Below, one piece after another: positions 25,237 to 33,935 of a stretch of 64,000 bases of DNA; position 1 is the first letter of the stretch; every line of letters starts with the position of its first letter. The notes beneath the pieces were generated by a model. The model was not told where the DNA came from and made no database searches. It saw only the letters and a program-made list of their open reading frames with translations. Source of the DNA: Pseudothermotoga_B sp051235805 (lineage in GTDB: Bacteria; Thermotogota; Thermotogae; Thermotogales; DSM-5069); NCBI RefSeq assembly GCF_051235805.1, contig NZ_JBPNXV010000001.1:1054001-1118000 (forward strand), written 5' to 3'. The position numbers and the translations under genes are program-made.

Positions 25237-25730
25237 CTTTCCTTCACCTCCCTGTACTTTTCGATGATTCTCGGAACCATATCAGGCTTTATTCTGCCGT
25301 AGAAATCCTTCTCGCCCACTAAAACAACAGGCGCCATACTGCAGGCTCCAAGACATCTCACTGGATGAACTGAAAACTGTCCATCCTTCGTTGGTTCTTC
25401 TGGTTTTGTTCCAAGTTCCTCAAGAAATCTTTCAAGTACTCTGTCGCCACCTTTCACATAGCAAGCCGTACCTAAACAGACCTTGATCTGAACCTTGCCT
25501 TTTGGCTTTGTGGAAAAGAAGTTGTAAAAGGTTACAACACCATAGACCTGAGAAACTGGGATGTTCAAAGCATCTGCGATGTGTTGTTGTACCTCGATTG
25601 AAAGGTAACCGAATAGCTCCTGAGCCTTTTGTAGCACAGAGATCAGTTTGTCTGGCTTTGCACCAATTGAATCGATGTAGTCATCCAATTCTTTGAACAA
25701 ACGCTCACCTGTAGTGCAGAGATCTGGCAA
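25233..25730 (-). CDS. NuoE/HydC-like [2Fe-2S] subunit (first copy)
   Basis: This is the first gene of a five-gene flavoprotein operon. The cluster cysteines are in CLGTAC and CLGAC, and the helical domain has VYGVVTFYNFFSTKPKGK. TTG at 25730 is chosen as start because AGGAGGT lies 7 bp upstream; the longer GTG at 25739 overlaps that site. The protein is 165 residues. It should pair with the HndB-like and 599-residue flavoprotein encoded next. Confidence 0.9.
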   Translation of the reverse strand: MPDLCTTGERLFKELDDYIDSIGAKPDKLISVLQKAQELFGYLSIEVQQHIADALNIPVSQVYGVVTFYNFFSTKPKGKVQIKVCLGTACYVKGGDRVLERFLEELGTKPEEPTKDGQFSVHPVRCLGACSMAPVVLVGEKDFYGRIKPDMVPRIIEKYREVKER

Positions 25731-25770
25731 CTGTTCCACCTCCTGTTAATAAATTCACAAGCTCAGCTCG

Positions 25771-25776
25771 ATTATA
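25771..25776 (-). promoter_or_regulatory. Extended -10 promoter for the NuoEF-like operon
   Basis: TGGTATAAT on the minus strand gives a TG-extended perfect -10, about 40 bp before the first gene. The -35 is weak. Confidence 0.55.
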
Positions 25777-25833
25777 CCATTTTCATCGCAAAAACTACCA
25801 GTGATGATAAAGTAAGATTAGGAGGAGATGCAG

Positions 25834-26850
25834 ATGACGATGCTCATAAGAGTAGACCCGCTCAAACCAAATGAAGAGATTCTTCGCAAGGCTGCTGAGA
25901 TGATAAAAGAAGGCGGTGTTGTTGCCTTCCCAACAGAGACCGTCTATGGCCTTGGCGCTGACTGTTTCAACACCACTGCCGTTTTGAAGATCTTCGAGAT
26001 AAAGAAAAGGCCTGCTGATAACCCGTTGATCGTTCATATTCACGATAAGAATCAGCTCGCACTGTTAGTTGATCAAAGTTATGAAAGGGCTTCTGCGATT
26101 ATCGATGTCTTTTGGCCTGGACCAGTGACGATCATATTCAGGAAAAAGCCAGCCGTGCCAAAGGAGGTAACTGGTGGGCTTGAAACGGTAGCCGTCAGAA
26201 TGCCAAGTCATCCGGTGGCATTTAAGTTTCTACAACTCTGTGGTACACCAATTGCGGCACCGAGTGCTAATCTATCAGGCAAGCCAAGTCCTACGAGAGC
26301 AGAGCATGTCATCGACGATCTCTATGGAACAGTCGATGCGATAATAGACGGTGGAGAAACTCCATTCGGCATCGAATCGACTATAATAGATTTTTCAAGA
26401 GAAAAACCTGTCTTGCTGAGACCCGGTCCAGCCACTGTTGAAGAGATTCAACGTGTTGTGTCAGATTTGCAGATACCGGAGTTTCTTTTGAAAAAGACCG
26501 ATGAACCAGTTAGGCCGCTGTCACCAGGAATGAGTTACAGACACTATGCACCCGAAAAGCCAGTGATTCTCGTCGCCAACGAGGAAAGGCTTGACGAAGT
26601 TCTCTCAAAGTATCCCGATGCACCCGTTGTATGCCCGCAAGAAATGCTATCGAGATTCTACGGTAGGAAAACTATAGTTCTTGGAACGCTGAAAGAACCA
26701 TTTACAATCGCTCAGCAGTTGTTCAGTGTACTTCGTCAAATAGATTCGTTGACTGCAGATGTGGCAATAGTGATTGGTTTTGAGCCCAGGGGAATACTTT
26801 TCTCAGTTATGAACCGCTTGAGAAGAGCCGCCACTGAGATTGTCGAATAG
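25834..26850 (+). CDS. L-threonylcarbamoyladenylate synthase (Sua5 type)
   Basis: It makes threonylcarbamoyl-AMP for the t6A modification of ANN-decoding tRNAs. The N-terminal YrdC domain has GGVVAFPTETVYGLGAD, KRPADNPLIVH and SANLSGKPSPT; the C-terminal Sua5 domain begins after SPGMSYRHYAPEKP. This two-domain form is Sua5 rather than TsaC. ATG at 25834 is preferred because GGAGG lies 8 bp upstream; ATGs at 25828 and 25840 are alternatives. Confidence 0.93.
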   Translation: MTMLIRVDPLKPNEEILRKAAEMIKEGGVVAFPTETVYGLGADCFNTTAVLKIFEIKKRPADNPLIVHIHDKNQLALLVDQSYERASAIIDVFWPGPVTIIFRKKPAVPKEVTGGLETVAVRMPSHPVAFKFLQLCGTPIAAPSANLSGKPSPTRAEHVIDDLYGTVDAIIDGGETPFGIESTIIDFSREKPVLLRPGPATVEEIQRVVSDLQIPEFLLKKTDEPVRPLSPGMSYRHYAPEKPVILVANEERLDEVLSKYPDAPVVCPQEMLSRFYGRKTIVLGTLKEPFTIAQQLFSVLRQIDSLTADVAIVIGFEPRGILFSVMNRLRRAATEIVE

Positions 26851-26888
26851 TTGTAACTCAGAAGTGTGTGGTTTTTTAAAGATTTGTG

Positions 26889-26918
26889 GTGACAAAATCA
26901 ATTGCCAGTGCGTAAAAT
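26889..26918 (+). promoter_or_regulatory. Probable mgtE promoter
   Basis: GTGACA (26889-26894), 18 bp, TAAAAT (26913-26918). This gives a leader of about 90 bases before mgtE, too short for an M-box riboswitch. Confidence 0.4.
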
Positions 26919-26948
26919 TACATTGTAAGACCATTCGAGGGAGGTGAG

Positions 26949-27008
26949 TTGCCTTGGAAAGTACCAGTAGTTCGCTTAATCTTCCACCATAAACCTTCAA
27001 GGAGGTGA
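26949..27008 (+). CDS. Candidate leader ORF(s) upstream of mgtE
   Basis: A strong GGGAGGTGAG (26939-26948) stands in the leader. TTG at 26949 opens a 19-codon frame whose last codons are the mgtE ribosome site itself (AGG AGG TGA, ending 27008, 4 bp before the mgtE ATG). TTG at 26954, with better spacing, opens a 12-codon frame ending Pro-Pro-stop at 26990-26992. Either could couple or regulate mgtE translation. This is inference; no homologue is recognised. Confidence 0.35.
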   Translation: MPWKVPVVRLIFHHKPSRR

Positions 27009-27012
27009 AGCG

Positions 27013-28353
27013 ATGAAGGTAAGAGTTCAGGTTGACATCAAGAGGTTTATCGAAAATGGAGATTTCAGAACCCTCAAAACGATTTTGACTCAGCAGGAAC
27101 CAGCCGAAATCTTAGAGATGATCGAAGAACTCCCACCAGATGAAAAAATCATAGTTTTTCGTTTGCTTCCTAAGGATCAAGCAGCGTTGGTCTTCAGCGA
27201 ACTCGAAACAGACGACCAGATGGCTTTGATTGAATTGTTTAAGGAAGAACGACTCAGAGAAATAATATCTTCTATGGACCCAGATGACAGGGCGGAACTG
27301 CTCGAGGAAATGCCAGCCAATGTTGTCAACAAGCTCCTGTCTTACCTGACACCAGATGAGAGAAAGATAACTTTGTCTTTGCTCAACTATCCTGAGAACT
27401 CTGCGGGCAGACTTACCACACCTAAATGTTTGGAACTCTATGCAACAATGACTGTCAGTGAAGCGCTCGAGAAGATCAGGAAGGAGGGTAAGGACAAAGA
27501 AACGGTTCATCTGATGCCCGTGATAGAAAAATCCAGAAAACTACTTGGCACCGTTGAATTGCAAGATTTGATCTTCGCAGATCCTAATTCTTTTGTGGAA
27601 CAAATCATGAATTCAGAACCGATATTCGTCTACGCAACGACAGATCAAGAAGAAGTGGCTCAGATAATGAGAAAATATGACCTTTTTGTAGTGCCAGTCG
27701 TAGACAGCGAACAACGCCTGATAGGAATTATAACGATAGACGACGTTGTAGATGTCATAGACGAAGAAGCCACAGAAGACATTCAGAAAATGAGCTCAAT
27801 GGTCACAACTGAAGAACCATACCTTCATGTGAGTGGCTGGAAATTGATATTCAGACGGTTGCCTTGGCTTGTGGCTCTGCTATTGTTAGAATCTATCAAC
27901 GGCAATGTGATAGCGAAATTCGAACATTTCCTTGCTTCACTGCCAATAGTTGCCGCATTCATGCCCACGATGATGGACACCGGCGGCAATATAGGATCAC
28001 AGATATCGGCACTTATCATCAGAGGTATGGCGCTCGGCGAGATAAGATCAAAAGATTGGTGGAAAATCATTTTGCGCGAAATTCTCATCGGTTCTGTTCT
28101 CGCGGCCATATTGGGTGTCACTTTGTTCTTCAGATCGATGATGATAAGTCCTTCCTTGAGAGTTGCTTTTTCTGTTTCTTTAGCTCTCGCCGTCGTTGTG
28201 ATCTTTGCCAACACAGTAGGTGCCATTTTGCCATTCTTAGCACGTTTGATACACATAGACCCTGCCATAATGGCCGGTCCATTGTTGACCACAATAGTCG
28301 ATGTCTCGGGGATAGTAATGTATTTCTTGGTCGTTCATTCAATACTCAAATGA
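27013..28353 (+). CDS. mgtE: Magnesium transporter MgtE
   Basis: This 446-residue Mg2+ channel has an N-terminal Mg-sensing superhelical domain (about 1-130), a CBS pair (about 135-255, with HLMPVIEKSRKLLGTVELQDL and LFVVPVVDSEQRLIGIITIDDVVDV), a connecting helix and five transmembrane helices. The pore signature MMDTGGNIGSQISALIIRGMA holds the selectivity aspartate. The ATG has AAGGAGGTGA upstream. Cytosolic Mg2+ closes the channel through the N and CBS domains. Confidence 0.95.
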   Translation: MKVRVQVDIKRFIENGDFRTLKTILTQQEPAEILEMIEELPPDEKIIVFRLLPKDQAALVFSELETDDQMALIELFKEERLREIISSMDPDDRAELLEEMPANVVNKLLSYLTPDERKITLSLLNYPENSAGRLTTPKCLELYATMTVSEALEKIRKEGKDKETVHLMPVIEKSRKLLGTVELQDLIFADPNSFVEQIMNSEPIFVYATTDQEEVAQIMRKYDLFVVPVVDSEQRLIGIITIDDVVDVIDEEATEDIQKMSSMVTTEEPYLHVSGWKLIFRRLPWLVALLLLESINGNVIAKFEHFLASLPIVAAFMPTMMDTGGNIGSQISALIIRGMALGEIRSKDWWKIILREILIGSVLAAILGVTLFFRSMMISPSLRVAFSVSLALAVVVIFANTVGAILPFLARLIHIDPAIMAGPLLTTIVDVSGIVMYFLVVHSILK

Positions 28354-28355
28354 TT

Positions 28356-28384
28356 TTGACTTTTCTCGTTCAAGGGCGTATAAT
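28356..28384 (+). promoter_or_regulatory. Strong promoter of the cold-shock gene
   Basis: TTGACT (28356-28361), 17 bp, TATAAT (28379-28384). The transcript leader of about 43 bases contains a small hairpin (AGCCC/GGGTT) at 28391-28405 and a GAGGAGG site. Confidence 0.8.
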
Positions 28385-28433
28385 CTTTTAAGCCCGTAAT
28401 GGGTTATTTCGTTTTACGAGGAGGAGTTGTGTC

Positions 28434-28634
28434 ATGAAAGGTACTGTCAAGTGGTTTGACCCCAAAAAGGGGTACGGATTTATCACAAAGAAGGAGGGTG
28501 GCGACGTCTTTGTCCACTGGTCTGCACTGGAAATGGACGGTTTCAAGACCCTCAAGGAAGGTCAGGAAGTTGAATTCGAAATTCAAGATGGACCAAAAGG
28601 TCCTCAGGCAGCCCATGTGAAGGTTCTTCAGTAA
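28434..28634 (+). CDS. Cold-shock domain protein
   Basis: This 66-residue OB-fold nucleic-acid chaperone has RNP1 KGYGFI (12-17) and RNP2 VFVHW (25-29), and begins MKGTVKWFDPKKGYG. It has its own strong promoter and terminator, as expected for an abundant monocistronic RNA chaperone. Confidence 0.95.
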   Translation: MKGTVKWFDPKKGYGFITKKEGGDVFVHWSALEMDGFKTLKEGQEVEFEIQDGPKGPQAAHVKVLQ

Positions 28635-28658
28635 CAGCAAAGACCTGACCATAATTAA

Positions 28659-28685
28659 AGCCCCGCAATCTTGCGGGGCTTTTTG
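28659..28685 (+). terminator. Rho-independent terminator of the cold-shock gene
   Basis: A ten-base arm AGCCCCGCAA (28659-28668) and its complement TTGCGGGGCT (28671-28680) are followed by TTTT. It may also stop minus-strand readthrough from the gene at 28697 (weaker T-run). Confidence 0.92.
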
Positions 28686-28696
28686 CTTTGATATGC

Positions 28697-29224
28697 TTAG
28701 AACTTTATGCTGAAGTTTCCTCCCACAGGCACTGCTGTACAGTTGCTGGTTCCATAGGTTCTCATCTCTATGCCTGCTCCAACTCCCAAAGAAAAGTCAG
28801 AGAGATCGAACGTGTATGAGACGCCAATCCCCACAACGTACCCCAACGCGTTAAAGCTTGTTAATCCTGGAATCGAAAGTCCACCGTAACCTTTGATCAC
28901 GATGGCTGAGAAATCATCGATCGGCAGATTGTACTTCGCTGCAACCAACAGATCGAGTGTGTATTGAGTATCAACACCAAGGAAAGTCGCAATGGTACTG
29001 GTTGCATTCAACCCAAACCATGCAAGACCTATGCCCCCGCCTATTTCGACACCTTCAGATACTTCGTAGGTCACCAAGGCTCCAAAAGACACATAAGCAG
29101 TTGGGGATGCTGTCGTTGGCGTGGCGACCAGTACAAAGTTGTAAGAACCAAAGACGTCAAGGTTTACCTGTGAAAACGCAATTACAGAAAGAACAAGTGT
29201 TACTAAGACTGCTAACTTCTTCAT
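28697..29224 (-). CDS. Outer-membrane beta-barrel-like secreted protein
   Basis: From the ATG at 29224 (GGAGGAATACAG upstream) the protein has 175 residues; an in-frame earlier codon lacks a ribosome site. Residues 1-19 are a signal peptide (cleavage after AFS). The rest alternates hydrophobic and polar residues with glycines (GGGIGLAWFGL, VVGIGVSYTFDL, LGVGAGIEM) and ends in Phe (NFSIKF), as in small barrel proteins. Function is unknown; a place in the toga outer sheath is likely. Confidence 0.7.
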   Translation of the reverse strand: MKKLAVLVTLVLSVIAFSQVNLDVFGSYNFVLVATPTTASPTAYVSFGALVTYEVSEGVEIGGGIGLAWFGLNATSTIATFLGVDTQYTLDLLVAAKYNLPIDDFSAIVIKGYGGLSIPGLTSFNALGYVVGIGVSYTFDLSDFSLGVGAGIEMRTYGTSNCTAVPVGGNFSIKF

Positions 29225-29269
29225 CTGTATTCCTCCTTTCAAATTGTAGAGATTCTGCAAAAGAGTATA

Positions 29270-30718
29270 TCACAACTTCTCGCGGTCGTTGTAATGTTTT
29301 CTCATCTTTTCATTCTCTGGTAAGGACAGTATTTCCTCAAGAACACCAACAGCTTGTTCATAGGATTTTGTCCTGACATCTCTGATGAGCATTTCTATGA
29401 GCACATCTTTATCGCCGTTCATTATCGCATGCAGTGCCCATTCCATTCTGAGCATCCTGGGAATCAAATACATCTTTATCACCTTTTCACTCAACGGTGG
29501 ATCTATCTTTTCAACATGCCAACCGTTTCGATCTACGATAGCCGGCACCTCTACAACAACGTTCTTGGGTATCTGTGGTATAGAATCTTCGTTTGGAACG
29601 TTTATGACAAAGCGTTGTGCGTTGTTGTTGACGATTGCATCAATGAATGGTATGTGTTGTTCTCCACTCAATGCAGTAGGTGATGAGAACACCTTGATCT
29701 CTTGCTTGAGTTCCTCTGGTACAGAACCCTTTGGCAAGAACTTGAGATACGATTCCAGGGAAAGAAGCTTAATTGATTTGTTGTTTGAAAGATAGTTGAT
29801 CGCATCTGTTATAGTTTTCAACCTCTCCTGGTACCACTGCCAACCGAGCTCGGAATCCGCACCACCCCAAGGTTCACCATACCATTTTTTCTTCGTCTCG
29901 AGGTTGTAGTTGTACTTCCAAGAACCATTTCTTGGAGTATCACCTATGGGCAACTGTCCATAGAAGTTGTACATATCGATCGAAGCAGGACTCAATTGTA
30001 AATCAAAGGGCGTCTTTGGCTTCCACGATACTGACTTTTCTTTGATCCATTCTTCGAGTAATTCATAACCATTTTTGTCTTCATAATTGAATCTGTTCAA
30101 CCATATGGCGTGGTTGAAACCGGCAACTTGCCAATCTACTCTTTTCATGTCCAAACCAAGTGCTTCTACCATTTCGTGGACACCATAATGACCGTGACAG
30201 AAACCCACTACCTTGATCTTCGAACAGCGCCTTACCAAATTTGTCCCCTCAAAGACCGGATTTGCCGTTTGCAGGAGCCATGCATTTGGACAAAGCTCTT
30301 CCATCTTTCTTGCCACATCGACGAAGAACTTCAATTGGTTGAAGTTGCTGATCGTGTAATAATCTGAAACCATGTTGAATTCCTGAGTGTCTACCCCTCG
30401 ATAATAACCGTGTTTTTCCCCTATGGCTCGTGCCCTTTCAAGGTACGAATGTCCACCTACCATTGCGGTGTTTATGACAAAGTCGGCATCCCTCAGAGAG
30501 TCTTCAAGCTGAGTAGTCTTCTCAAATCTCAGATCGCCCCCCAATTCCTTAACGTACCTAAGTGCAAGATCATGAACACCATCAAGCCTTGTTTGATCGA
30601 TGTCCATCAGTGAAACCAAACTCCCTGCCAAGCCTTTTGTCTTACACAGATCGTTTACCAATCTCATCGAAAACACCGCACTACCCGCACCTATGATACT
30701 GATCTTCACTGGCGCCAT
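29270..30718 (-). CDS. GH4 alpha-glucuronidase-type glycosidase
   Basis: This 482-residue NAD- and Mn-dependent GH4 enzyme cleaves alpha-glycosides by oxidation and elimination. The Rossmann motif is IIGAGSAVF (8-16). The family-specific motif reads CHGH (Cys174-His175-Gly176-His177); in GH4, CHGH marks alpha-glucuronidases such as the Thermotoga enzyme TM0752, while CHE or CHS mark others. ANPVFEGT and FNHAIW are further GH4 blocks. It starts 13 bp after livF with a GAGGAGGT site, so it is probably the last gene of the liv-type operon. Confidence 0.88.
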   Translation of the reverse strand: MAPVKISIIGAGSAVFSMRLVNDLCKTKGLAGSLVSLMDIDQTRLDGVHDLALRYVKELGGDLRFEKTTQLEDSLRDADFVINTAMVGGHSYLERARAIGEKHGYYRGVDTQEFNMVSDYYTISNFNQLKFFVDVARKMEELCPNAWLLQTANPVFEGTNLVRRCSKIKVVGFCHGHYGVHEMVEALGLDMKRVDWQVAGFNHAIWLNRFNYEDKNGYELLEEWIKEKSVSWKPKTPFDLQLSPASIDMYNFYGQLPIGDTPRNGSWKYNYNLETKKKWYGEPWGGADSELGWQWYQERLKTITDAINYLSNNKSIKLLSLESYLKFLPKGSVPEELKQEIKVFSSPTALSGEQHIPFIDAIVNNNAQRFVINVPNEDSIPQIPKNVVVEVPAIVDRNGWHVEKIDPPLSEKVIKMYLIPRMLRMEWALHAIMNGDKDVLIEMLIRDVRTKSYEQAVGVLEEILSLPENEKMRKHYNDREKL

Positions 30719-30731
30719 CTTGTACCTCCTC

Positions 30732-31433
30732 TCAGACTCCCAAATAAGCCTTTCTCAGCTGTTCACTGTTGACAAGTTGTTCAACACTACCTTCAGCAAC
30801 TATCACACCATTTTGCATCACACAAACACGATCTGCAACCTGAAGCGACTTCTTTGTATTCTGCTCCGACAACAATATTGTAAGCCTTCTTTCCTTGAGT
30901 TTGTCAATGACTTTAAAAATTTCGTTCACCAGTAATGGCATTAGTCCAAGAGAGACTTCATCAAGCAGAAGTAATTTCACTGGTCCTACTAATGCTCTGG
31001 CGATCGCGAGCATTTGTTTCTCTCCACCACTCAGGGTCTTGGCGAGTTGTTTCCTGCGCTCAGCTAATCTTGGGAATATCTCAAAAACTTCTTTCACCTT
31101 GTTCTTGAAGGTAATCTTGTCTGAGAGAGTACCACCTATCTCTAAGTTCTCCATGACTGTCATGTCTCCGAAAGGGCGAGCCGTTTCTGGAACCATTGAG
31201 ATACCAAGTTTTGCCCTTTCCCAGCTGTTCATCTGTGTGATCCTTTTACCCTCGAAAAGTATCTCTCCCTCAGCCACTTTCACTAAACCCATAACGGCAT
31301 TCAGTGTAGAACTCTTCCCAGCTCCATTTGCTCCTATCAACGCAAGTAACTCTCCCTCATTCAACGTAAAAGATACACCATTCACTGCTGTTATTCTTCC
31401 GTACCTTACCACAACATTTCTAACTTCAAGCAC
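30732..31433 (-). CDS. livF: Branched-chain-type ABC transporter ATPase LivF
   Basis: One of two ATPases of a hydrophobic amino-acid-type importer. Walker A GANGAGKSS, signature LSGGEKQML and Walker B LLLLDEVSLGL are visible; ISMVPETARPFGDMTVMENLEIG is the LivF hallmark. GTG at 31433 is preferred as start because GGGGAG lies about 9 bp upstream; a GTG at 31442 overlaps that site. It overlaps the end of livG and precedes the GH4 gene by 13 bp. Confidence 0.9.
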   Translation of the reverse strand: MLEVRNVVVRYGRITAVNGVSFTLNEGELLALIGANGAGKSSTLNAVMGLVKVAEGEILFEGKRITQMNSWERAKLGISMVPETARPFGDMTVMENLEIGGTLSDKITFKNKVKEVFEIFPRLAERRKQLAKTLSGGEKQMLAIARALVGPVKLLLLDEVSLGLMPLLVNEIFKVIDKLKERRLTILLSEQNTKKSLQVADRVCVMQNGVIVAEGSVEQLVNSEQLRKAYLGV

Positions 31434-32178
31434 TTTCTTCACTCCCCAAGTAGGCTTCCATCACCTTTGGATCGCTCATAACTTCTCTTGGAGTGCCTTC
31501 AGCTATCTTTACACCGTAATCAAGAACGGTTATTCTGTGCGCAACCTCATTGGTGAAATGCATGTCATGTTCAACAAAGATCACAGTAACACCTTGTGAA
31601 TTTATCTTCTTCACCAATTTTACGATCTCTTGAGTTTCAAGGTCGTTCAATCCCGAAACGGGTTCATCGAGCAAGAGCAACTGCGGTTTTGTGGCTAAAG
31701 CACGAGCGATCTCCACCTTTCTCTGAATACCCAAAGGCAATGTTCCGGCGGGTGAATACAGGTATTCTTGTAACTCACAGCTTTCGGCGATCTTCAGTGC
31801 ATCCTTCAAATATCGTGAGCCGTAAGGCTTCTCAAAAAAAGAAGTAATCTGATGATATATCTCACAGCCAGAACCAGCTAAGATATTCTCCAGCACAGTC
31901 ATACCCAAGAAAGTCTTTACAATCTGAAAGGTTCGTGCTATCCCCAGCTGCGATATCTTGTTGGGACGAAGAACCACCAGATTGAACCCATTGAAAAGTA
32001 CCCTTCCAGAATCAGGCTTCAGGAAACCGTTGATTATGTTGAAAAGAGTGGTCTTGCCGGCTCCATTTGGACCGATTATCGCTCTGATCTCTGCCTTTTC
32101 TACCTGAAAGCTGACCTCCTTAAGAGCCTGCAATCCGCCGAATCTTTTGGATATATTTTCTACTGAAAGTGCTACCAT
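31426..32178 (-). CDS. livG: Branched-chain-type ABC transporter ATPase LivG
   Basis: This 250-residue ATPase has Walker A GPNGAGKTT, RTFQIVKTFLGMTVLENI, the degenerate signature LPLGIQRKVEIARAL and Walker B LLLLDEPVSGL. Start at ATG 32178 is set by GAGAGGTG 6 bp upstream. The N-terminal 59 bp overlap the 3' end of livM in another frame, a long overlap even for this genome. Confidence 0.92.
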   Translation of the reverse strand: MVALSVENISKRFGGLQALKEVSFQVEKAEIRAIIGPNGAGKTTLFNIINGFLKPDSGRVLFNGFNLVVLRPNKISQLGIARTFQIVKTFLGMTVLENILAGSGCEIYHQITSFFEKPYGSRYLKDALKIAESCELQEYLYSPAGTLPLGIQRKVEIARALATKPQLLLLDEPVSGLNDLETQEIVKLVKKINSQGVTVIFVEHDMHFTNEVAHRITVLDYGVKIAEGTPREVMSDPKVMEAYLGSEESA

Positions 32179-33028
32179 TAGAAACACCTCTCAAGAACCC
32201 CATTATTCCACTTGGCATGAACAACATGGTGAAGACGATGATCATACCGTAGACAAACATTCTGTAATCTTGGATGAAGCGCAAGAGCTCTGGCAGGATG
32301 GTAACGAGTACAGCACCTATGATAGGACCCGTTATTGTACCAAGTCCTCCTATCACAACCATCGTTATTATGCTTATTGAGACGGGAAAAGAAAAATTGT
32401 CCGGAAAGATCACAGTCATGTAGTGTGCCCAAAGGTTTCCCGCAAGTCCAGCTAAGGCACCTGCAATGGTGAAAGCATAGATCTTATATCTGGGACTACT
32501 CACCCCTATAGACTCTGCTGCATCTTCGTTCTCTCTGAGAGCATCAAAGCCCATCCTCACATATCTCTTAGAGAGGAAAATCACAAACAGTACAACCGCA
32601 ACAGCCCAGATCAAGGCATAAATGGCATACGCCCTTGTGCCAAAGGTGTGTCCAAAAAACTTCGGTCGAGGTATGGAGATGATACCGTATGGGCCACCGA
32701 AGAACGGCACGTAATTAAAGATTGAAACCACAACGAAATTCATTCCAATCGTTGCGAGAACCAAGAAATCTTCCCTAACTCTCAGGGATGGTAGACCGAG
32801 CAATGAGCCGATCAAACCTCCGATGATTATGGACAAAACCAGAGCCCACCAATAGTCAACACCAACTTTCACAGTCAAAATCGCAGATGTATATGCCCCT
32901 ATGCCAAAAAAGGCTGCGTGACCCAATGATACTTGTCCCGCAAAACCAATCAAGACATTCAAGCTCGTAGCAAGTATGACATTCACCGACATAAAGACAG
33001 TTATTGTCAAGAGATAGTCTAAACTCAT
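32120..33028 (-). CDS. livM: Branched-chain-type ABC transporter permease LivM
   Basis: This 302-residue inner-membrane permease has the family blocks LNVLIGFAGQVSLGHAAFFGIGAYTSAIL and GGLGTITGPIIGA. It has about nine hydrophobic segments and the basic C-terminal extension KYIQKIRRIAGS, which overlaps livG. Its start overlaps the livH stop. Confidence 0.92.
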   Translation of the reverse strand: MSLDYLLTITVFMSVNVILATSLNVLIGFAGQVSLGHAAFFGIGAYTSAILTVKVGVDYWWALVLSIIIGGLIGSLLGLPSLRVREDFLVLATIGMNFVVVSIFNYVPFFGGPYGIISIPRPKFFGHTFGTRAYAIYALIWAVAVVLFVIFLSKRYVRMGFDALRENEDAAESIGVSSPRYKIYAFTIAGALAGLAGNLWAHYMTVIFPDNFSFPVSISIITMVVIGGLGTITGPIIGAVLVTILPELLRFIQDYRMFVYGMIIVFTMLFMPSGIMGFLRGVSNGSTFSRKYIQKIRRIAGS

Positions 33029-33888
33029 CTCTGCACCTTCCCGAATAGACCTTCAGGTCTGAACATCAGCAAAACGATCATCGCCAAAAATGCAATCGCG
33101 TCTCTGGGTAAGAGAAATCCAAAATAATACACGATGAAAGTCTCAATGATACCCAGAAGATAACCGGCTATCACAGCACCTCTAATACTTCCAAAACCAC
33201 CGAGTACAACGACCACAAAAGCTTTGTAAGACGGTATACTACCCATTGTCGGATACACTGTGTTTTCGTACAGACCAACCAAGATCCCTCCAAGCGCAGC
33301 CAAAAGAGATCCAAGGAAGAAACCAAAGAAGATAGTTCTATCTGTGTTGATGCCAAAGGCACCTGCAAGCTGTAAGTCATTTGCACAAGCCCTCAACCAC
33401 TTACCAAACTTCGTTTGGCTGACTATGACGTAGACAGAGATCAGCGCTATCACGGTCACGAGAATCACCAAAAGACCCCTTGAACTCAGATAGAGCGACG
33501 AACTCATCAAGTCAGGTAGCGGCACGTACACATCTATCGGTCTCTTGTAAGGCCCCCATAGGAGACGGTATAGATCTTCCATAGCTGCGAACAAACCAAT
33601 ACTCATCACCAGTGGAACGATTCTCCCTCTACTGAGAACCTTTTTGTACAGTCCTTCGTAAACAAGAGAACCAACCAAACCAGCAAAGAGCAATGAGAGG
33701 AAAACTGACAGTGGAAAAGAAAGACCTCTTTCATACAGAAACAAGGCAAAAAGAGCACCAAAGGCATAGATACCAGCGTGTGCTATGTGCAGTATTTTCA
33801 AAACGCCATAGACTAAGGTTAAACCAATCGCAATCAGCACGTAACTACTTCCAAGAACTGCTGCATTCACCAAATTCTGCAACAGCAA
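33025..33888 (-). CDS. livH: Branched-chain-type ABC transporter permease LivH
   Basis: This 287-residue permease has LTLVYGVLKILHIAHAGIYAFGAL near the N-terminus and VVVLGGFGSIRGAVIAGYLLGI near the C-terminus, both standard for LivH. The start is TTG with AGGGTGATC a few bases upstream. It lies 47 bp after livK, with a GC hairpin in between. Confidence 0.92.
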   Translation of the reverse strand: MLLQNLVNAAVLGSSYVLIAIGLTLVYGVLKILHIAHAGIYAFGALFALFLYERGLSFPLSVFLSLLFAGLVGSLVYEGLYKKVLSRGRIVPLVMSIGLFAAMEDLYRLLWGPYKRPIDVYVPLPDLMSSSLYLSSRGLLVILVTVIALISVYVIVSQTKFGKWLRACANDLQLAGAFGINTDRTIFFGFFLGSLLAALGGILVGLYENTVYPTMGSIPSYKAFVVVVLGGFGSIRGAVIAGYLLGIIETFIVYYFGFLLPRDAIAFLAMIVLLMFRPEGLFGKVQR

Positions 33889-33912
33889 AAGTGATCACCC
33901 TCTTCTGAACAA

Positions 33913-33932
33913 GAGGGGGCAGAAGCCCCCTT
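33913..33932 (-). other. Intercistronic hairpin between livK and livH
   Basis: GGGGGC (33915-33920) and GCCCCC (33925-33930) enclose AGAA; A-T and G-T pairs extend it. There is no T-run, so it is more likely to stabilise the livK mRNA or cause partial termination, favouring excess binding protein over permease. Confidence 0.55.
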
Positions 33933-33935
33933 GAG

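Noticed and set aside
20914..25730. Bifurcating [FeFe]-hydrogenase operon
   Set aside because: No H-cluster protein (HydA) is encoded; only NuoE, NuoF and HndB-like subunits are present.
26919..27012. M-box magnesium riboswitch before mgtE
   Set aside because: The leader from the likely promoter is only about 90 bases and shows no M-box-like helices or terminator.
28385..28433. RNA thermometer in the cold-shock leader
   Set aside because: Only a short 5-bp hairpin near the 5' end is seen and the ribosome site is unpaired.
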